From: Acinetobacter cumulans
Lineage (GTDB): Bacteria; Pseudomonadota; Gammaproteobacteria; Pseudomonadales; Moraxellaceae
DNA: 64,000 nucleotides
Assembly (NCBI RefSeq): GCF_003024525.3
Contig: NZ_CP035934.2
Span: 1,488,001 to 1,552,000 of the forward strand
Reading direction: 5' to 3'
Shown: positions 7,664-17,483 of the stretch, piece by piece
How positions within the stretch are numbered: position 1 is the first letter of the stretch
How the letters are laid out: each line of letters begins with the position of its first letter
The notes under the pieces: model-generated
The model's database searches: none
Told to the model about the DNA's origin: nothing
The model's input: the letters and a program-made list of their open reading frames with translations, nothing else
Made by a program: the position numbers and the translations under genes

Positions 7664-9103
7664 TTATTCTTCATCGTCATATTGTGCATAGAACTCAGGC
7701 GATAAATTACTAAAACGCGTATATTGACCTTCAAAGGCAAGACGAACAGTACCAATTGGACCATTACGCTGTTTACCGATGATAATTTCCGCCGTACCAG
7801 CTTCTTTAGATTCTTTGTTATAAACCTCATCACGATAAATAAACATGATTAAGTCGGCATCCTGCTCGATCGCACCAGATTCACGCAAATCTGACATCAC
7901 AGGTCGTTTATTTGGGCGGTTTTCCAGTGAGCGGTTGAGCTGTGAAAGGGCAATTACAGGGCACATCATTTCTTTTGCCAAAGCTTTTAAGCTTCGAGAG
8001 ATTTCCGAAATCTCACCCACACGGTTATCACCCATGCCTGGAACTTTCATCAGCTGTAAGTAATCGACCATAATACAGCCGAGCTTACCACCATGCTGTT
8101 TGGCAATACGACGCGCACGTGCACGTACCTCTGTTGGAGGAAGTGCAGATGAGTCATCAATATACAGTTTCTTTTCTTGTAACTGTAAGATGGTACCAGT
8201 CACTTTAGACCATTCATCACCATCTAATTTACCCGAACGTAAATGCCCTTGATGTACCTTACCGTAAGACGAAATTAAACGCATTGCGATAGAGTCGGCA
8301 GGCATCTCCATTGAATAAACCAAAGCTGGCAAGTCATTATTAAAGAGCACACTTTCAACCAAATTCATGGCAAAAGTGGTTTTACCCATAGAAGGGCGGG
8401 CCGCGACAATAATTAGATCGCCGGCTTGCATACCAGAGGTTTTATTGTCGAGCTCTAAGAATCCTGTTGTTAAGCCTGTAATGTTTCCTTCCATTTGTGA
8501 CAATTCATTTAATTTGTCAAAAACGTCTGCAACGACAGTATTAATTGCTTTAGGGCCTTGAGCTTTCGCGTTGTTATTGTGCTGTTCTGCAATCGAGAAA
8601 ATATTGGTTTCTGCAAGATCTAAAATTTCACTGACTGTACGACCTTTGGTGTCATAGGCATTTTGTAAAATTTCAGAACTCACTTTAATCATATTTCTTA
8701 AAGTTGAAAATTCTTTAATTTTAGATGCATAGGTTTCTAAGTTGTAGAAACTTGATGGTGAGTCAGCCATCAATTGCATTAAATATTCCTCGCCACCCAC
8801 TGCATCCAATAGGTTTTGCTTAGTCAGCCAGTCATGCACTAAAACGGCATCATAAGGTGAACTGTCTTTGGAAAGCTGATCAATGGCGCGAAAAATATAT
8901 TTATGACGTGTTGCATAGAAGTCATTTTCAACGAGCGTATCACCCACTTGTTCAAATGATTCAGCCACAGTCATGAGGGCTGCAAGCACAGCTTGTTCAA
9001 TGGCAAGATTATGTGGAGGCGTACGAAATTCTTTAAGTTGTCCTGACTCTGATGTAGGTGTAGGAGCTGATTTTTGTTTCGTATCGGCATTGGCCTGAGA
9101 CAT
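7664..9103 (-). CDS. dnaB: Replicative DNA helicase DnaB
   Basis: The 479-residue protein has the DnaB N-terminal helical domain (about residues 30–130) and the RecA-like helicase core with Walker A in AARPSMGKTTF (about residue 235) and Walker B near IMVDYLQLM (about residue 345). It is the hexameric fork helicase that unwinds DNA ahead of the replisome. It lies downstream of rplI in the same direction but with its own 240-bp upstream gap and a terminator between them. Confidence 0.97.
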   Translation of the reverse strand: MSQANADTKQKSAPTPTSESGQLKEFRTPPHNLAIEQAVLAALMTVAESFEQVGDTLVENDFYATRHKYIFRAIDQLSKDSSPYDAVLVHDWLTKQNLLDAVGGEEYLMQLMADSPSSFYNLETYASKIKEFSTLRNMIKVSSEILQNAYDTKGRTVSEILDLAETNIFSIAEQHNNNAKAQGPKAINTVVADVFDKLNELSQMEGNITGLTTGFLELDNKTSGMQAGDLIIVAARPSMGKTTFAMNLVESVLFNNDLPALVYSMEMPADSIAMRLISSYGKVHQGHLRSGKLDGDEWSKVTGTILQLQEKKLYIDDSSALPPTEVRARARRIAKQHGGKLGCIMVDYLQLMKVPGMGDNRVGEISEISRSLKALAKEMMCPVIALSQLNRSLENRPNKRPVMSDLRESGAIEQDADLIMFIYRDEVYNKESKEAGTAEIIIGKQRNGPIGTVRLAFEGQYTRFSNLSPEFYAQYDDEE

Positions 9104-9298
9104 AGATATTCCGTTTAACAGTCAATACTTGGGCTTAAATATTTATAGCAGATAAATAGGGTATATAGCAGTAGATCATACGCTTTCTACCATAGAAATA
9201 CGATCATCTATACTGAGGGTTCATCTTATATTGAGGTGTATCTGTATATGAATATTTGTGTGAATAGTTTTGTTAAGACTATAACAAAATGTACAGAT

Positions 9299-9335
9299 AA
9301 AAAAAGAGCATGCAAATGCATGCTCTTTTTTTTTG
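9299..9335. terminator. Terminator after rplI
   Basis: A perfect 9-bp stem AGAGCATGC (9305–9313) and GCATGCTCT (9318–9326) with AAAT loop is flanked by A and T runs on both sides, so it can stop transcription in either direction. It ends the rpsF–rpsR–rplI operon. Confidence 0.9.
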
Positions 9336-9343
9336 GTGCGAAA

Positions 9344-9790
9344 TTACTCTGCTACGATAGTAACAAGAACTTCTGCAACAACATCATGGTGCAATTGGAT
9401 TGCGATGTTGAATTCACCAGTGTGGCGAAGCGCGCCATTTGGCAAACGTACTTCTGAACGATCTACCACTAGACCAGCGTTAGTTAACGCGTCAGCGATG
9501 TCACGAGTACCGATTGAACCGAATAGTTTACCTTCGTCACCAGCTTTAGCAGTGATAACGATGTTAACTTCGTTCAATTGGTCAGCACGAGCTTGAGCAG
9601 CAGCTAAAATTTCAGCTTCTTCTTTCTCAAGTTCTGCACGACGAGCTTCAAAAGCAGCAGTGTTAGCTTCTGTTGCAGCAACAGCCTTACCTTGTGGGAT
9701 AAGGAAGTTACGGCCGTAACCAGCTTTAACTGAAACTTTGTCACCTAGTTTACCTAGGTTTTTAATGCGTTGTAGTAAGATAATATCCAC
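9344..9790 (-). CDS. rplI: 50S ribosomal protein L9
   Basis: The 148-residue protein has the standard L9 start [17 protein letters not shown], the long central helix rich in Ala/Glu and the C-terminal RNA-binding domain. The start is GTG at 9790 with GAGG seven bases upstream. It is the last gene of the rpsF–rpsR–rplI operon. Confidence 0.97.
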   Translation of the reverse strand: MDIILLQRIKNLGKLGDKVSVKAGYGRNFLIPQGKAVAATEANTAAFEARRAELEKEEAEILAAAQARADQLNEVNIVITAKAGDEGKLFGSIGTRDIADALTNAGLVVDRSEVRLPNGALRHTGEFNIAIQLHHDVVAEVLVTIVAE

Positions 9791-9799
9791 AGCTCAACC

Positions 9800-10027
9800 T
9801 CACTTATGATTGTCAGTGTAAGGGATCAAAGACAAGTAACGCGCTTGTTTAATAGCTAACGCTAATTGACGTTGGTAACGAGCTTTAGTACCTGTAATAC
9901 GGCTAGGAACAATCTTGCCGTTTTCAGTGATGTACTGTTTTAAAGTGTCGATATCTTTGTAGTCGATGTACGTAACGTTCTCAGCTGTAAAGCGGCAGAA
10001 CTTGCGACGACGGTAAAAACGTGCCAT
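9800..10027 (-). CDS. rpsR: 30S ribosomal protein S18
   Basis: The 75-residue protein begins [13 protein letters not shown] and has the S18 core with [22 protein letters not shown]. Full length for the family. AAGGAG precedes the ATG. It binds S6 in the small-subunit platform, and the gene follows rpsF by 12 bases. Confidence 0.97.
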   Translation of the reverse strand: MARFYRRRKFCRFTAENVTYIDYKDIDTLKQYITENGKIVPSRITGTKARYQRQLALAIKQARYLSLIPYTDNHK

Positions 10028-10039
10028 TTAGTGTTCTCC

Positions 10040-10426
10040 TTATGCTTCAGCAGAGTCTTGAGCTTGTTGTGCTTCTTCACGTTGAGCTTTACGCGCACGT
10101 TTTTCTTCAGCACTCTTAGCCAATAGTGACTCTTCAGTGATAGCGTTTTCACGACGGATGATAAGGCTACGAATAATTGCATCGTTGTAACGGAACAATT
10201 CTTCAAGCTCATCAAGAGTAGCTTGACCACACTCAACATTCATAAGAATGTAGTGAGCTTTGTGGATCTTGTTGATTGGGTAAGCCAATTGACGACGGCC
10301 CCAGTCTTCAAGACGGTGGATTTGACCTTCAGCTTCTTTGATTTGTGAGATATAGCGTTCAACCATACCCACAACTTGATCGCTTTGATCTGGGTGTACT
10401 AAAAGTACGATTTCGTAATGACGCAT
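10040..10426 (-). CDS. rpsF: 30S ribosomal protein S6
   Basis: The 128-residue protein starts [18 protein letters not shown], the typical S6 beta-alpha-beta fold, and ends in a charged Glu/Ala-rich tail like many gammaproteobacterial S6 proteins. GGAG precedes the ATG. It is the first gene of the operon. The leader contains an unusual hairpin (see 10482–10505); in many bacteria the S6:S18 complex represses its own mRNA through a leader element, so similar feedback is possible. Confidence 0.97.
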   Translation of the reverse strand: MRHYEIVLLVHPDQSDQVVGMVERYISQIKEAEGQIHRLEDWGRRQLAYPINKIHKAHYILMNVECGQATLDELEELFRYNDAIIRSLIIRRENAITEESLLAKSAEEKRARKAQREEAQQAQDSAEA

Positions 10427-10481
10427 TGTCAGCTCCTTACGGTTTAGACAGCCCCTAACGTAATTGTTAGAAGCAAGGAGG

Positions 10482-10505
10482 CATAACTACTATAAAATAG
10501 TTATG
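10482..10505 (-). promoter_or_regulatory. Hairpin in the rpsF operon leader
   Basis: CATAACTA (10482–10489) pairs with TAGTTATG (10498–10505) about 55 bases upstream of the rpsF start codon. A second small stem CTAAC/GTTAG lies between it and the ribosome site on the minus strand. The location fits an S6:S18 autoregulatory leader, but I cannot match the conserved bulge with certainty. Confidence 0.35.
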
Positions 10506-10670
10506 TCGCAGTGTCTGCGAGGCACAGATTTTAGAGGGTTTGCTATTGGAATACAAGGTGTTTAGCTAAAAAGCCTGTATTTTTTATGGTTTTAGCATAA
10601 GTGGGGTTGTTGTTTGTACAGATGTGTTGAAATGCGACATGCATGTATGAGCAGATCTGACTGGATATTT

Positions 10671-11420
10671 TTAGTGAGGCGCTTCACGCAACAAAAAAAC
10701 AATATAGCCTTTGAAATTAGGATTGTTTTTAAAATCAATGCTTTTATCCCATTGGCCATGCTGTACCAAGCCAATTTTAAAGGGCAAGTTTAGCGCTGCA
10801 ATTTTACTTAAATATGCGCGATAATGCGGAATAGTTGTGGAGCCTTGATAAGTTTGAATTGCAATTTCATCAATACTGCTTTGGAGTAACTGGAGCGTTT
10901 TTGTGTTTTGAAGATTACTCCAGTCCATCAGTCCAGTAATACTTAACTTGTATTTTTGAGGCAACTGAGATCTAAGCAGTGTCAGAAATAAAGCATAATC
11001 GTGTAGATTCTTGGTTTTAGCATCAAAATCAATTTGAATGCCTTCAATATTGCTTCCCATATTTTCCCAGCGTTTTACACGCTTTAATATGCTATTGAGT
11101 TCATTGTTGTTCCAATTTAAATGGTGATTGCGGTAGACCAGCCATATTTTTTGATGTGGCATGCTCATTGGAGCAATACCTTGTACGCTAAGTACTGACT
11201 GCTGGGTATGTTGCTCGAGATAAATATTGCCCTGCAGTATATAGAGTTCTTTGGCTTGACTGAGGTAGGGGGCAGATTTGATATTGCCCCAAATCCAGAA
11301 TGAATCGTAGCTGTTGGCATTGATATAATCACTTGCCTGAGCAGATTGACTTGGCTTACATGCCGTCAGCGTAAATATGTAGCATAAAATAATGCAAACT
11401 GCTGTTAGCCAAGTTTTCAT
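10671..11420 (-). CDS. DUF3142 lipoprotein
   Basis: The 249-residue protein has a lipoprotein signal with lipobox LTAC (Cys21), so it should be membrane anchored. The body carries the DUF3142 pattern, including GIQIDFDAKTKNLHDYALFL (about residues 130–149) and a TIM-barrel-like arrangement. Function is unknown; the acidic IDFDA motif resembles glycosidase-type barrels. The ATG lies six bases after the upstream gene's stop, with only GGTAA as a ribosome site, suggesting coupled translation with the 704-residue protein. Confidence 0.75.
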   Translation of the reverse strand: MKTWLTAVCIILCYIFTLTACKPSQSAQASDYINANSYDSFWIWGNIKSAPYLSQAKELYILQGNIYLEQHTQQSVLSVQGIAPMSMPHQKIWLVYRNHHLNWNNNELNSILKRVKRWENMGSNIEGIQIDFDAKTKNLHDYALFLTLLRSQLPQKYKLSITGLMDWSNLQNTKTLQLLQSSIDEIAIQTYQGSTTIPHYRAYLSKIAALNLPFKIGLVQHGQWDKSIDFKNNPNFKGYIVFLLREAPH

Positions 11421-11426
11421 TTTTAA

Positions 11427-13541
11427 TTACCAATAGTATTTCAGCGATTTAGCCCAGCTGGTCTCTGGATAATCACGCTTAATTTGGTCAAACCATTGTT
11501 TGCGTACGGATTTAGCCACGTCAGCATCCTGACAGTCATTAAGCCCACCTGGTGAGTAACACATGATTGCACGGTACAGTGCGTAGGCTTTTAAATCGGC
11601 ATTGGACGTTGATTTGATTATATCCTTATAGACTTGACCGCGTGCGAAGATTGGCCCTTGCAAGGTACTGCGCTGTTTTTCATCTTCTGTGATACTGCTT
11701 AAACGGTAAGCTTTATCTGAACGAATATATTCACCTAGACAGAGCTTTAAGCTCAAATCTTTTGGTGCAACTTGCAGTTTTTGCGTAAGACTATAAAGAT
11801 CTGGGCAGCTAAGCTTGGAGTTTATGGTTGAACCTTTCCAGACAAAATTACCCAGTGGAGGCTGTTTTTTATAAGATATGTAGTCGGTGTCACTAAAAAC
11901 ATATTGCGCAGCATTTTTTGGCAGTAGTGTGTAGGCTTGATTAAACAAGCTGTAGTTTTGATGAATCAAGGATTTTTCTAGCACCGTATTTAGCGCTAGA
12001 TTTTTTTGATCTTCGCTGGCAGATTTGTCCTGCACAATATGCATTAAGCTGTTTTCGTTGGCTTGTTCGGTAATGAAGTTACGTTGTAGAAAACGCGCTT
12101 TAATTTTTGAGTTTTCGCCGGCAAAAAAGCTGGCATTTTGTTGCTTGGCATAATATGGATACAGCATAAGCTCAAACAGTCCGCGTTGCTCTGGTGTTTT
12201 TGCTTTGGTTTGTAAGTTTTCCCAGTATTGCTGCGTATTTGCAGATTGTCCGGCTTTTTCCATAACCCTACCTTTGAGCAATATTTGACTCAGAGCTAGG
12301 TAACTGTTTGAATTGCCAACCTGAGGGTTAGACAAATAATTCAAGGCTTCATTGGGTTTGTTTTGCACATAAAATAAATGCGTAGCTTGTAAATATTGGA
12401 ATAGTTCTGGTTGTGTTTTAAATACAGTTTTTTGGCTGTTTAATTCATTCCAATTTATTACGCGGTCTTCCGCCGACTCAGGTTTGCGCATTCGCATTAA
12501 ATCATATATGGCTAACAAGAAAGGATCTTTTAAATACTGCGCTTTGAACAATGGGGATTGGAAAACGTGACGGTCAATTTCATAGGCCAAATTACTCATT
12601 TCTAGATTATAAAATGGCGATTTGGGATTGTTAATTTGCCAAGTGATTTCATTTACCAATAACTGCTGTTGCCCACCAATCCAGTAACAGCGACGCAGTA
12701 GACCACGCGCGCTGGCTGCATATCTGCCCGATGGATACAGTTTTAAATACTGGCTAATGCTGTCATAAGTATTTTTGAGTAATTGCTGATTAATTTTAGA
12801 CTGATCCAAATCTCCATATTCACCTAAGCCGGTTTGATAGGTTGCGTTGAGATTGCTACGAATTAGCATGTATTGCGCAGTTTCTTTAATCCATGGTTGA
12901 TCTGCGGAAGTTAAAGCTGAATAAATCTTAGAAGCTGTGGAAAAGTTAGTATTGTAGAAGGCGATACTGCCATTTAGATATGAAGCAAATTGGCGTGCAG
13001 TCACAGACCAATGAGGATCTACTGTAATCAAACTGATGTGGTCGTCGCAAGTTTTGAGCTGGCTACGCACTTTGATCAGAAAATCACGCTCTGTACTGGA
13101 CAGTTTTTTATCTGCTTTAACCTGCTGAATAAAATCTTGATGGCTGTTCAGAATGGTGTTGCAGTATTCTGAATTTGAACCATCTAGTGCTTTGTTGGGT
13201 TGTCGCGCATTTTTGGCCAAATTGACGGCGGATGCTGTGAGTGCTTTGGTTTCGAATGGAACAGTGCTTGAAGATGTGTACCATAAGGTTTCAGTATCGG
13301 TAGCAAATTTTAATTTGGCTAAGCCTAAGTCGCTAAGTAACAAGAGCATGTTGACTTGGTTGTCATTGGCTGGTGTAAGCGCAGGAAGGGCATTGCACGC
13401 GGTATATTCATTATTTTGAATCTGAGCTGAAGTCTCGCAATAGATGTCTACACCAGAAAAAGCATGTGTGCTGTACATTAGAGCAAAAGGAAATGTAGAA
13501 ATAAAAAGTGAAGTTTTAAAAGCTGTAGAGATTAATTTCAT
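11427..13541 (-). CDS. Large exported protein of unknown function, helical-repeat type
   Basis: The 704-residue protein has a signal peptide (about residues 1–29, ending near THAFS) and then a long, mostly helical sequence with many Tyr, Leu and Ala positions that looks like degenerate TPR-type repeats, for example KIYSALTSADQPWIKETAQY and ALNYLSNPQVGNSN. Several conserved-looking Cys (CETSAQ, CNALP, CQDAD) suggest periplasmic disulfides. I do not recognise the family. It precedes and is probably co-transcribed with the DUF3142 lipoprotein gene, so the two may act together in the envelope. Confidence 0.75.
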   Translation of the reverse strand: MKLISTAFKTSLFISTFPFALMYSTHAFSGVDIYCETSAQIQNNEYTACNALPALTPANDNQVNMLLLLSDLGLAKLKFATDTETLWYTSSSTVPFETKALTASAVNLAKNARQPNKALDGSNSEYCNTILNSHQDFIQQVKADKKLSSTERDFLIKVRSQLKTCDDHISLITVDPHWSVTARQFASYLNGSIAFYNTNFSTASKIYSALTSADQPWIKETAQYMLIRSNLNATYQTGLGEYGDLDQSKINQQLLKNTYDSISQYLKLYPSGRYAASARGLLRRCYWIGGQQQLLVNEITWQINNPKSPFYNLEMSNLAYEIDRHVFQSPLFKAQYLKDPFLLAIYDLMRMRKPESAEDRVINWNELNSQKTVFKTQPELFQYLQATHLFYVQNKPNEALNYLSNPQVGNSNSYLALSQILLKGRVMEKAGQSANTQQYWENLQTKAKTPEQRGLFELMLYPYYAKQQNASFFAGENSKIKARFLQRNFITEQANENSLMHIVQDKSASEDQKNLALNTVLEKSLIHQNYSLFNQAYTLLPKNAAQYVFSDTDYISYKKQPPLGNFVWKGSTINSKLSCPDLYSLTQKLQVAPKDLSLKLCLGEYIRSDKAYRLSSITEDEKQRSTLQGPIFARGQVYKDIIKSTSNADLKAYALYRAIMCYSPGGLNDCQDADVAKSVRKQWFDQIKRDYPETSWAKSLKYYW

Positions 13542-13622
13542 TATTGAGCGGTAGGTTATTATTGTGCTCGCTATGGTATCAATTAGAAAATAAGACTCAA
13601 GAATTTTTTTAGGGGTATAAAG

Positions 13623-13653
13623 AAAAAAGATAGAGTAAAACTCTATCTTTTTT
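13623..13653. terminator. Terminator at the end of the cyo operon
   Basis: A 13-bp stem AAAAAAGATAGAG / CTCTATCTTTTTT with a five-base loop overlaps the cyoE stop codon and works for the leftward cyo transcript. Confidence 0.9.
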
Positions 13654-14530
13654 AAAACAGCGGTAAATGCGGTGCAGGTGAGGAATAGCTAAAACTAAAA
13701 CTAAAACTTAAAGCAGTAATTAAAATCACTGAATATAAGAAATAGCGTTTTGCCCAAACCTGATCATTTTCGGCTTTAAATCCAATAATTGATAAATACA
13801 CCCAGTATGCACAAAGTGCATTAAAAGTGATTAAAAAGAACATATTGGTATAGCCAAAGCAATACAAACCATTAAGTACCAAAGCAAACAAAATCACGTA
13901 AATCAGGCTTTCGACCTTAGTACGAAAAATTGAGCGAGCGACAGGTAAAATAGGAATGCCTGCATTTTTATAGTCATCAAAACGATAAACTGCAATTCCC
14001 CATGAATGTGGCATTTGCCATAGTGCATACGCTAAAAAGATTAGCAATGCTGCAACATCAAATTCATTTGAAACAGCGGTGTAGCCAATGACTGGAGGGC
14101 TTGCGCCAGAAATACTGCCAATCACCGTTTGGTGAATTGAAGTACGTTTGCTCCAAAGACTATAAAAAACTACATAAACCACAAAACCAAGTACAGCAAA
14201 GCCAAAAGCATAAGCATTCACAAAAAACCAAAGTAGGGCAAAGCCTAAAAGTCCAAGTACAGCAGAGAAAGTCAATGCAACAGCTGGACTAATGGTTTTT
14301 TTAACGAGTGCTCGGTTCATCGTCCGTTCCATCTTTTGATCAATATCTTGATCAATGACGTTATTGACGACACAGCCAGAGGCTACAACTAGGGTTGTAC
14401 CAAGTAGGGTGATAAGAAGGAGGAGGAAATCTACAGACCCCTGAGCGGCTAAAAAGAAGCCGCCCAGAGTGGTAACGAAGTTACCAAAGAGAATTCCTGG
14501 CTTAGTCAGGAATAAATACTTTTTCAGCAT
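13652..14530 (-). CDS. cyoE: Protoheme IX farnesyltransferase
   Basis: The 292-residue UbiA-family membrane enzyme converts heme b to heme o for the bo3 oxidase. The first Asp-rich motif is in NNVIDQDIDQKMERTMNRAL (about residues 56–75) and the second in YRFDDYKNAGIP (about residues 182–193). About nine membrane helices are seen. It is the last gene of cyoABCDE. Confidence 0.95.
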   Translation of the reverse strand: MLKKYLFLTKPGILFGNFVTTLGGFFLAAQGSVDFLLLLITLLGTTLVVASGCVVNNVIDQDIDQKMERTMNRALVKKTISPAVALTFSAVLGLLGFALLWFFVNAYAFGFAVLGFVVYVVFYSLWSKRTSIHQTVIGSISGASPPVIGYTAVSNEFDVAALLIFLAYALWQMPHSWGIAVYRFDDYKNAGIPILPVARSIFRTKVESLIYVILFALVLNGLYCFGYTNMFFLITFNALCAYWVYLSIIGFKAENDQVWAKRYFLYSVILITALSFSFSFSYSSPAPHLPLF

Positions 14531-14540
14531 GACGAACAGT

Positions 14541-14867
14541 TTAGATCATCATGTTGTAGTGTAAGTAGTTCATGATCCATACAGAACCAACCAATAAGAT
14601 TGCAACTGTAAGAATTGTATAGATGAACGCAATAACATTCCAGCGTTGCTCTGAAGAAGAGTTCATGTGCAGGAAGTAAACTAACTGTACAAGAATCTGA
14701 GCAACTGCAGTGATTGCAATTGTCGCAACAACTAAACCACGGCTAAAACCGCCCATCATAACCATACCAAAAGGAATGATTGTTAAAGCAACAGACAGGA
14801 TGAAGCCAATTGTATATTGCTTAGTATTGCCGTGTGCAGCACCAGCTGAGTTATGGTCGTGACTCAT
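14541..14867 (-). CDS. cyoD: Cytochrome bo3 oxidase subunit IV
   Basis: The 108-residue protein has three membrane helices and the typical start [14 protein letters not shown]. The ATG at 14867 overlaps the cyoC stop (TAATG), which fixes the start; a 15-codon upstream extension lies inside cyoC and is rejected. It helps assemble or stabilise the copper-containing subunit I. Confidence 0.95.
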   Translation of the reverse strand: MSHDHNSAGAAHGNTKQYTIGFILSVALTIIPFGMVMMGGFSRGLVVATIAITAVAQILVQLVYFLHMNSSSEQRWNVIAFIYTILTVAILLVGSVWIMNYLHYNMMI

Positions 14868-15487
14868 TATAGAACTCCCATTAAGTAAACTACGCTGAAT
14901 ACACAGATCCAAACGATGTCAAGGAAGTGCCAGAACAAGCTTAGGCAAGCAAGACGACGAGTGTTTGGAAGTGTCAAACCATATTTCTTGATTTGGAACA
15001 TCAACACAAGCATCCATACCAAACCAGAAGTTACGTGAATACCGTGCGTACCAACTAGAGTAAAGAACGCAGATAAGAACGCACTTGTGCTTGGACCATG
15101 ACCAGCGTGTACAAGGTGATTGAACTCATAAAGCTCCATGCCGATGAAGGCAGCACCAAATACCCAAGTAATTGCTAACCAAGTTAAAACTTTTGAAACG
15201 TCTTTTTTGTATGCAGCAAGTACAGCAAAACCAAACGTTACAGAAGAGATTAAGAGAGCAAAAGTTTCTGTTAGAACGAAACCTAAAGTATCGCCAAACA
15301 ATTCTTTTGCACTTGGAGTGTCCACAGGAACGTGACTGCTTAAAACAGCAAACGCAATGAAGAGTGTACCGAATAGGATCAAGTCACTCATCAAGTAAGA
15401 CCAGAAACCAAAGACTGTGATGTCTGTATCATCGTGGTGATGATGTTCATCGTGTCCGTGGTTATCGTGATGAAGTACTTCAGCCAT
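14867..15487 (-). CDS. cyoC: Cytochrome bo3 oxidase subunit III
   Basis: The 206-residue protein has five membrane helices and the His-rich N-terminus ([15 protein letters not shown]) seen in Acinetobacter homologues, then the COX3-like core [17 protein letters not shown] and [15 protein letters not shown]. The gene follows cyoB by four bases and overlaps cyoD by one. Confidence 0.95.
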   Translation of the reverse strand: MAEVLHHDNHGHDEHHHHDDTDITVFGFWSYLMSDLILFGTLFIAFAVLSSHVPVDTPSAKELFGDTLGFVLTETFALLISSVTFGFAVLAAYKKDVSKVLTWLAITWVFGAAFIGMELYEFNHLVHAGHGPSTSAFLSAFFTLVGTHGIHVTSGLVWMLVLMFQIKKYGLTLPNTRRLACLSLFWHFLDIVWICVFSVVYLMGVL

Positions 15488-15491
15488 TGTC

Positions 15492-17480
15492 TTAGTCCTT
15501 CTTCAAGTGTTTTTCAAGAATTGCGTAACGTTCGTTTTCAATACGCTCAACTTCAGCTGCAGGAACATAGTAGTCCACTTTCTTCGTGAATGAAGAAACA
15601 ATGAAGCTGATGATTGAAGCAATGAACGTAACAACAACTAACCACCAAATGTGCCAGATCAAACCAAAGCCCATAACTGTAATAAACATTGCAATTACGA
15701 AACCTGCCGCACGGTTAGTCGGCATGTGGATGTCTTCATATTTAGTAGGTTTAGCGTACGCGATGCCGTTTTCTTTGTCAGTCCAGAAAGTATCAATACC
15801 ATTGATCTTTGGAAGGTGAGCAAAGTTATAGAACGGAGCAGGAGATGAAGTTGCCCATTCAAGAACGCGGCCATCCCATGGGTCACCAGTAACGTCCATA
15901 TTGTCTTTGCGTTGAAGGAAACCAACAACAATTTGCATAACAAAACAGAAGATACCGATTGCAACAAGTACAGAACCGAAGAAAGCAATCGCTAAGTACG
16001 GATCCCATTCAGGGTTGTCATATGTATTCAAACGACGAGTCATACCCATGAAACCAAGGATATAAAGTGGCATGAATGCAAAGTAGAAACCGAAGAACCA
16101 GAACCAGAATGCAGCTTTACCCCAAGCTTCATTTAATTTCCAACCAAACATTTTTGGCCAGTAGAAAATGATGCCGGCGAACATTGCGAATACTACACCA
16201 CCGATAATTACGTTATGGAAGTGAGCAATCAAGAACAATGAGTTATGTACAAGGAAGTCAGCTGGTGGAACTGCCATTAATACGCCAGTTAAACCGCCGA
16301 TACCGAAAGTCACAAGGAAGCCAAGTGTCCAGTACATTGGAGTTGTAAACGTGATGCGGCCCTTGTACATGGTGAATAACCAAGAGAAGATTTTCACACC
16401 AGTAGGGATCGCAATGATCATTGTCATGATACCGAAGAACGCGTTTACGTTCGCACCTGCACCCATTGTAAAGAAGTGGTGAACCCACACAACGAATGAA
16501 AGAACGGTAATGGCAATAGTCGCATAAACCATTGACTTGTAGCCGAATAGTGTTTTGCGAGAGAACGTTGAAGTAACTTCTGAGTAAATACCAAAAGCAG
16601 GTAATACTAGAATATAAACTTCTGGGTGACCCCAAGTCCAAATCAAGTTCACGTACAACATTGGACTACCGCCCATGTCATTGGTGAAGAAATGGAAACC
16701 GAAGTAACGGTCAAGGGAAAGCATTGCAATTGTAGCTGTTAACACAGGGAATGCAGCGATAATTAGTACCGCAGTACAAAGCGCAGTCCAAGTGAAAATC
16801 GGCATGTCCATAAGTTTCATGCCAGGAGCACGCATTTTAATGATGGTAACAAAGAAGTTAACACCAGTTAAAAGAGTACCAAGACCTGAAATCTGAAGTG
16901 CCCAGATGTAGTAGTCCACACCCACGCCTGGAGAGTATTCAATGCCTGATAGTGGAGGGTAAGCCATCCAACCAGTTGCAGCGAATTCACCAATCGCAAG
17001 AGATGCCATCATTAAACCAGCAGCGCCTGCGAATAACCAGAAGCTTAAAGAGTTTAATAATGGGAAGGCTACGTCACGTGCACCAATTTGAAGTGGTACA
17101 GAAACGTTCATTAAGCCAACAACAAGACCCATCGCTACGAAGAAGATCATGATCACGCCGTGGGCAGTGAAGATCTGGTCATAGTGTTCTGGGTGTAAGT
17201 AACCTTCGCCGCCACCTTTTGCAAGGAACAACTGAAGACGCATCATGATCGCATCGGCAAAACCACGCACAAGCATGATAATCGATACGAAGATATACAT
17301 GATACCAATTTTTTTATGGTCTACAGATGTGAACCATTCAGTCCACAAGTAGTTCCATTTTTTGAAGTAGGTGATACCCGCAACAACTGCGATACCGCCT
17401 AGGATCATCATAGCCACAGTCACCAACACGATTGGATCGTGTGGGATTGAATCCGGGCCTAACTTACCTAATAAGCTCAT
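15492..17480 (-). CDS. cyoB: Cytochrome bo3 ubiquinol oxidase subunit I
   Basis: The 662-residue heme-copper oxidase catalytic subunit has about 15 membrane helices. Heme and copper ligands are visible: FTAHGVIM (low-spin heme His), [17 protein letters not shown] with the His–Tyr cross-link region, VWVHHFFT (Cu-B His pair) and [12 protein letters not shown] (heme His pair). It reduces O2 with quinol electrons and pumps protons. cyoB lies four bases downstream of cyoA. Confidence 0.98.
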   Translation of the reverse strand: MSLLGKLGPDSIPHDPIVLVTVAMMILGGIAVVAGITYFKKWNYLWTEWFTSVDHKKIGIMYIFVSIIMLVRGFADAIMMRLQLFLAKGGGEGYLHPEHYDQIFTAHGVIMIFFVAMGLVVGLMNVSVPLQIGARDVAFPLLNSLSFWLFAGAAGLMMASLAIGEFAATGWMAYPPLSGIEYSPGVGVDYYIWALQISGLGTLLTGVNFFVTIIKMRAPGMKLMDMPIFTWTALCTAVLIIAAFPVLTATIAMLSLDRYFGFHFFTNDMGGSPMLYVNLIWTWGHPEVYILVLPAFGIYSEVTSTFSRKTLFGYKSMVYATIAITVLSFVVWVHHFFTMGAGANVNAFFGIMTMIIAIPTGVKIFSWLFTMYKGRITFTTPMYWTLGFLVTFGIGGLTGVLMAVPPADFLVHNSLFLIAHFHNVIIGGVVFAMFAGIIFYWPKMFGWKLNEAWGKAAFWFWFFGFYFAFMPLYILGFMGMTRRLNTYDNPEWDPYLAIAFFGSVLVAIGIFCFVMQIVVGFLQRKDNMDVTGDPWDGRVLEWATSSPAPFYNFAHLPKINGIDTFWTDKENGIAYAKPTKYEDIHMPTNRAAGFVIAMFITVMGFGLIWHIWWLVVVTFIASIISFIVSSFTKKVDYYVPAAEVERIENERYAILEKHLKKD

Positions 17481-17483
17481 GTC

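Noticed and set aside
14868..14912. Upstream start for cyoD
   Set aside because: It lies inside cyoC; the TAATG overlap at 14867 is the standard cyo arrangement.
16258..16641. 127-codon frame overlapping cyoB
   Set aside because: A frame shadow of the conserved oxidase gene; Cys- and Tyr-rich nonsense composition.
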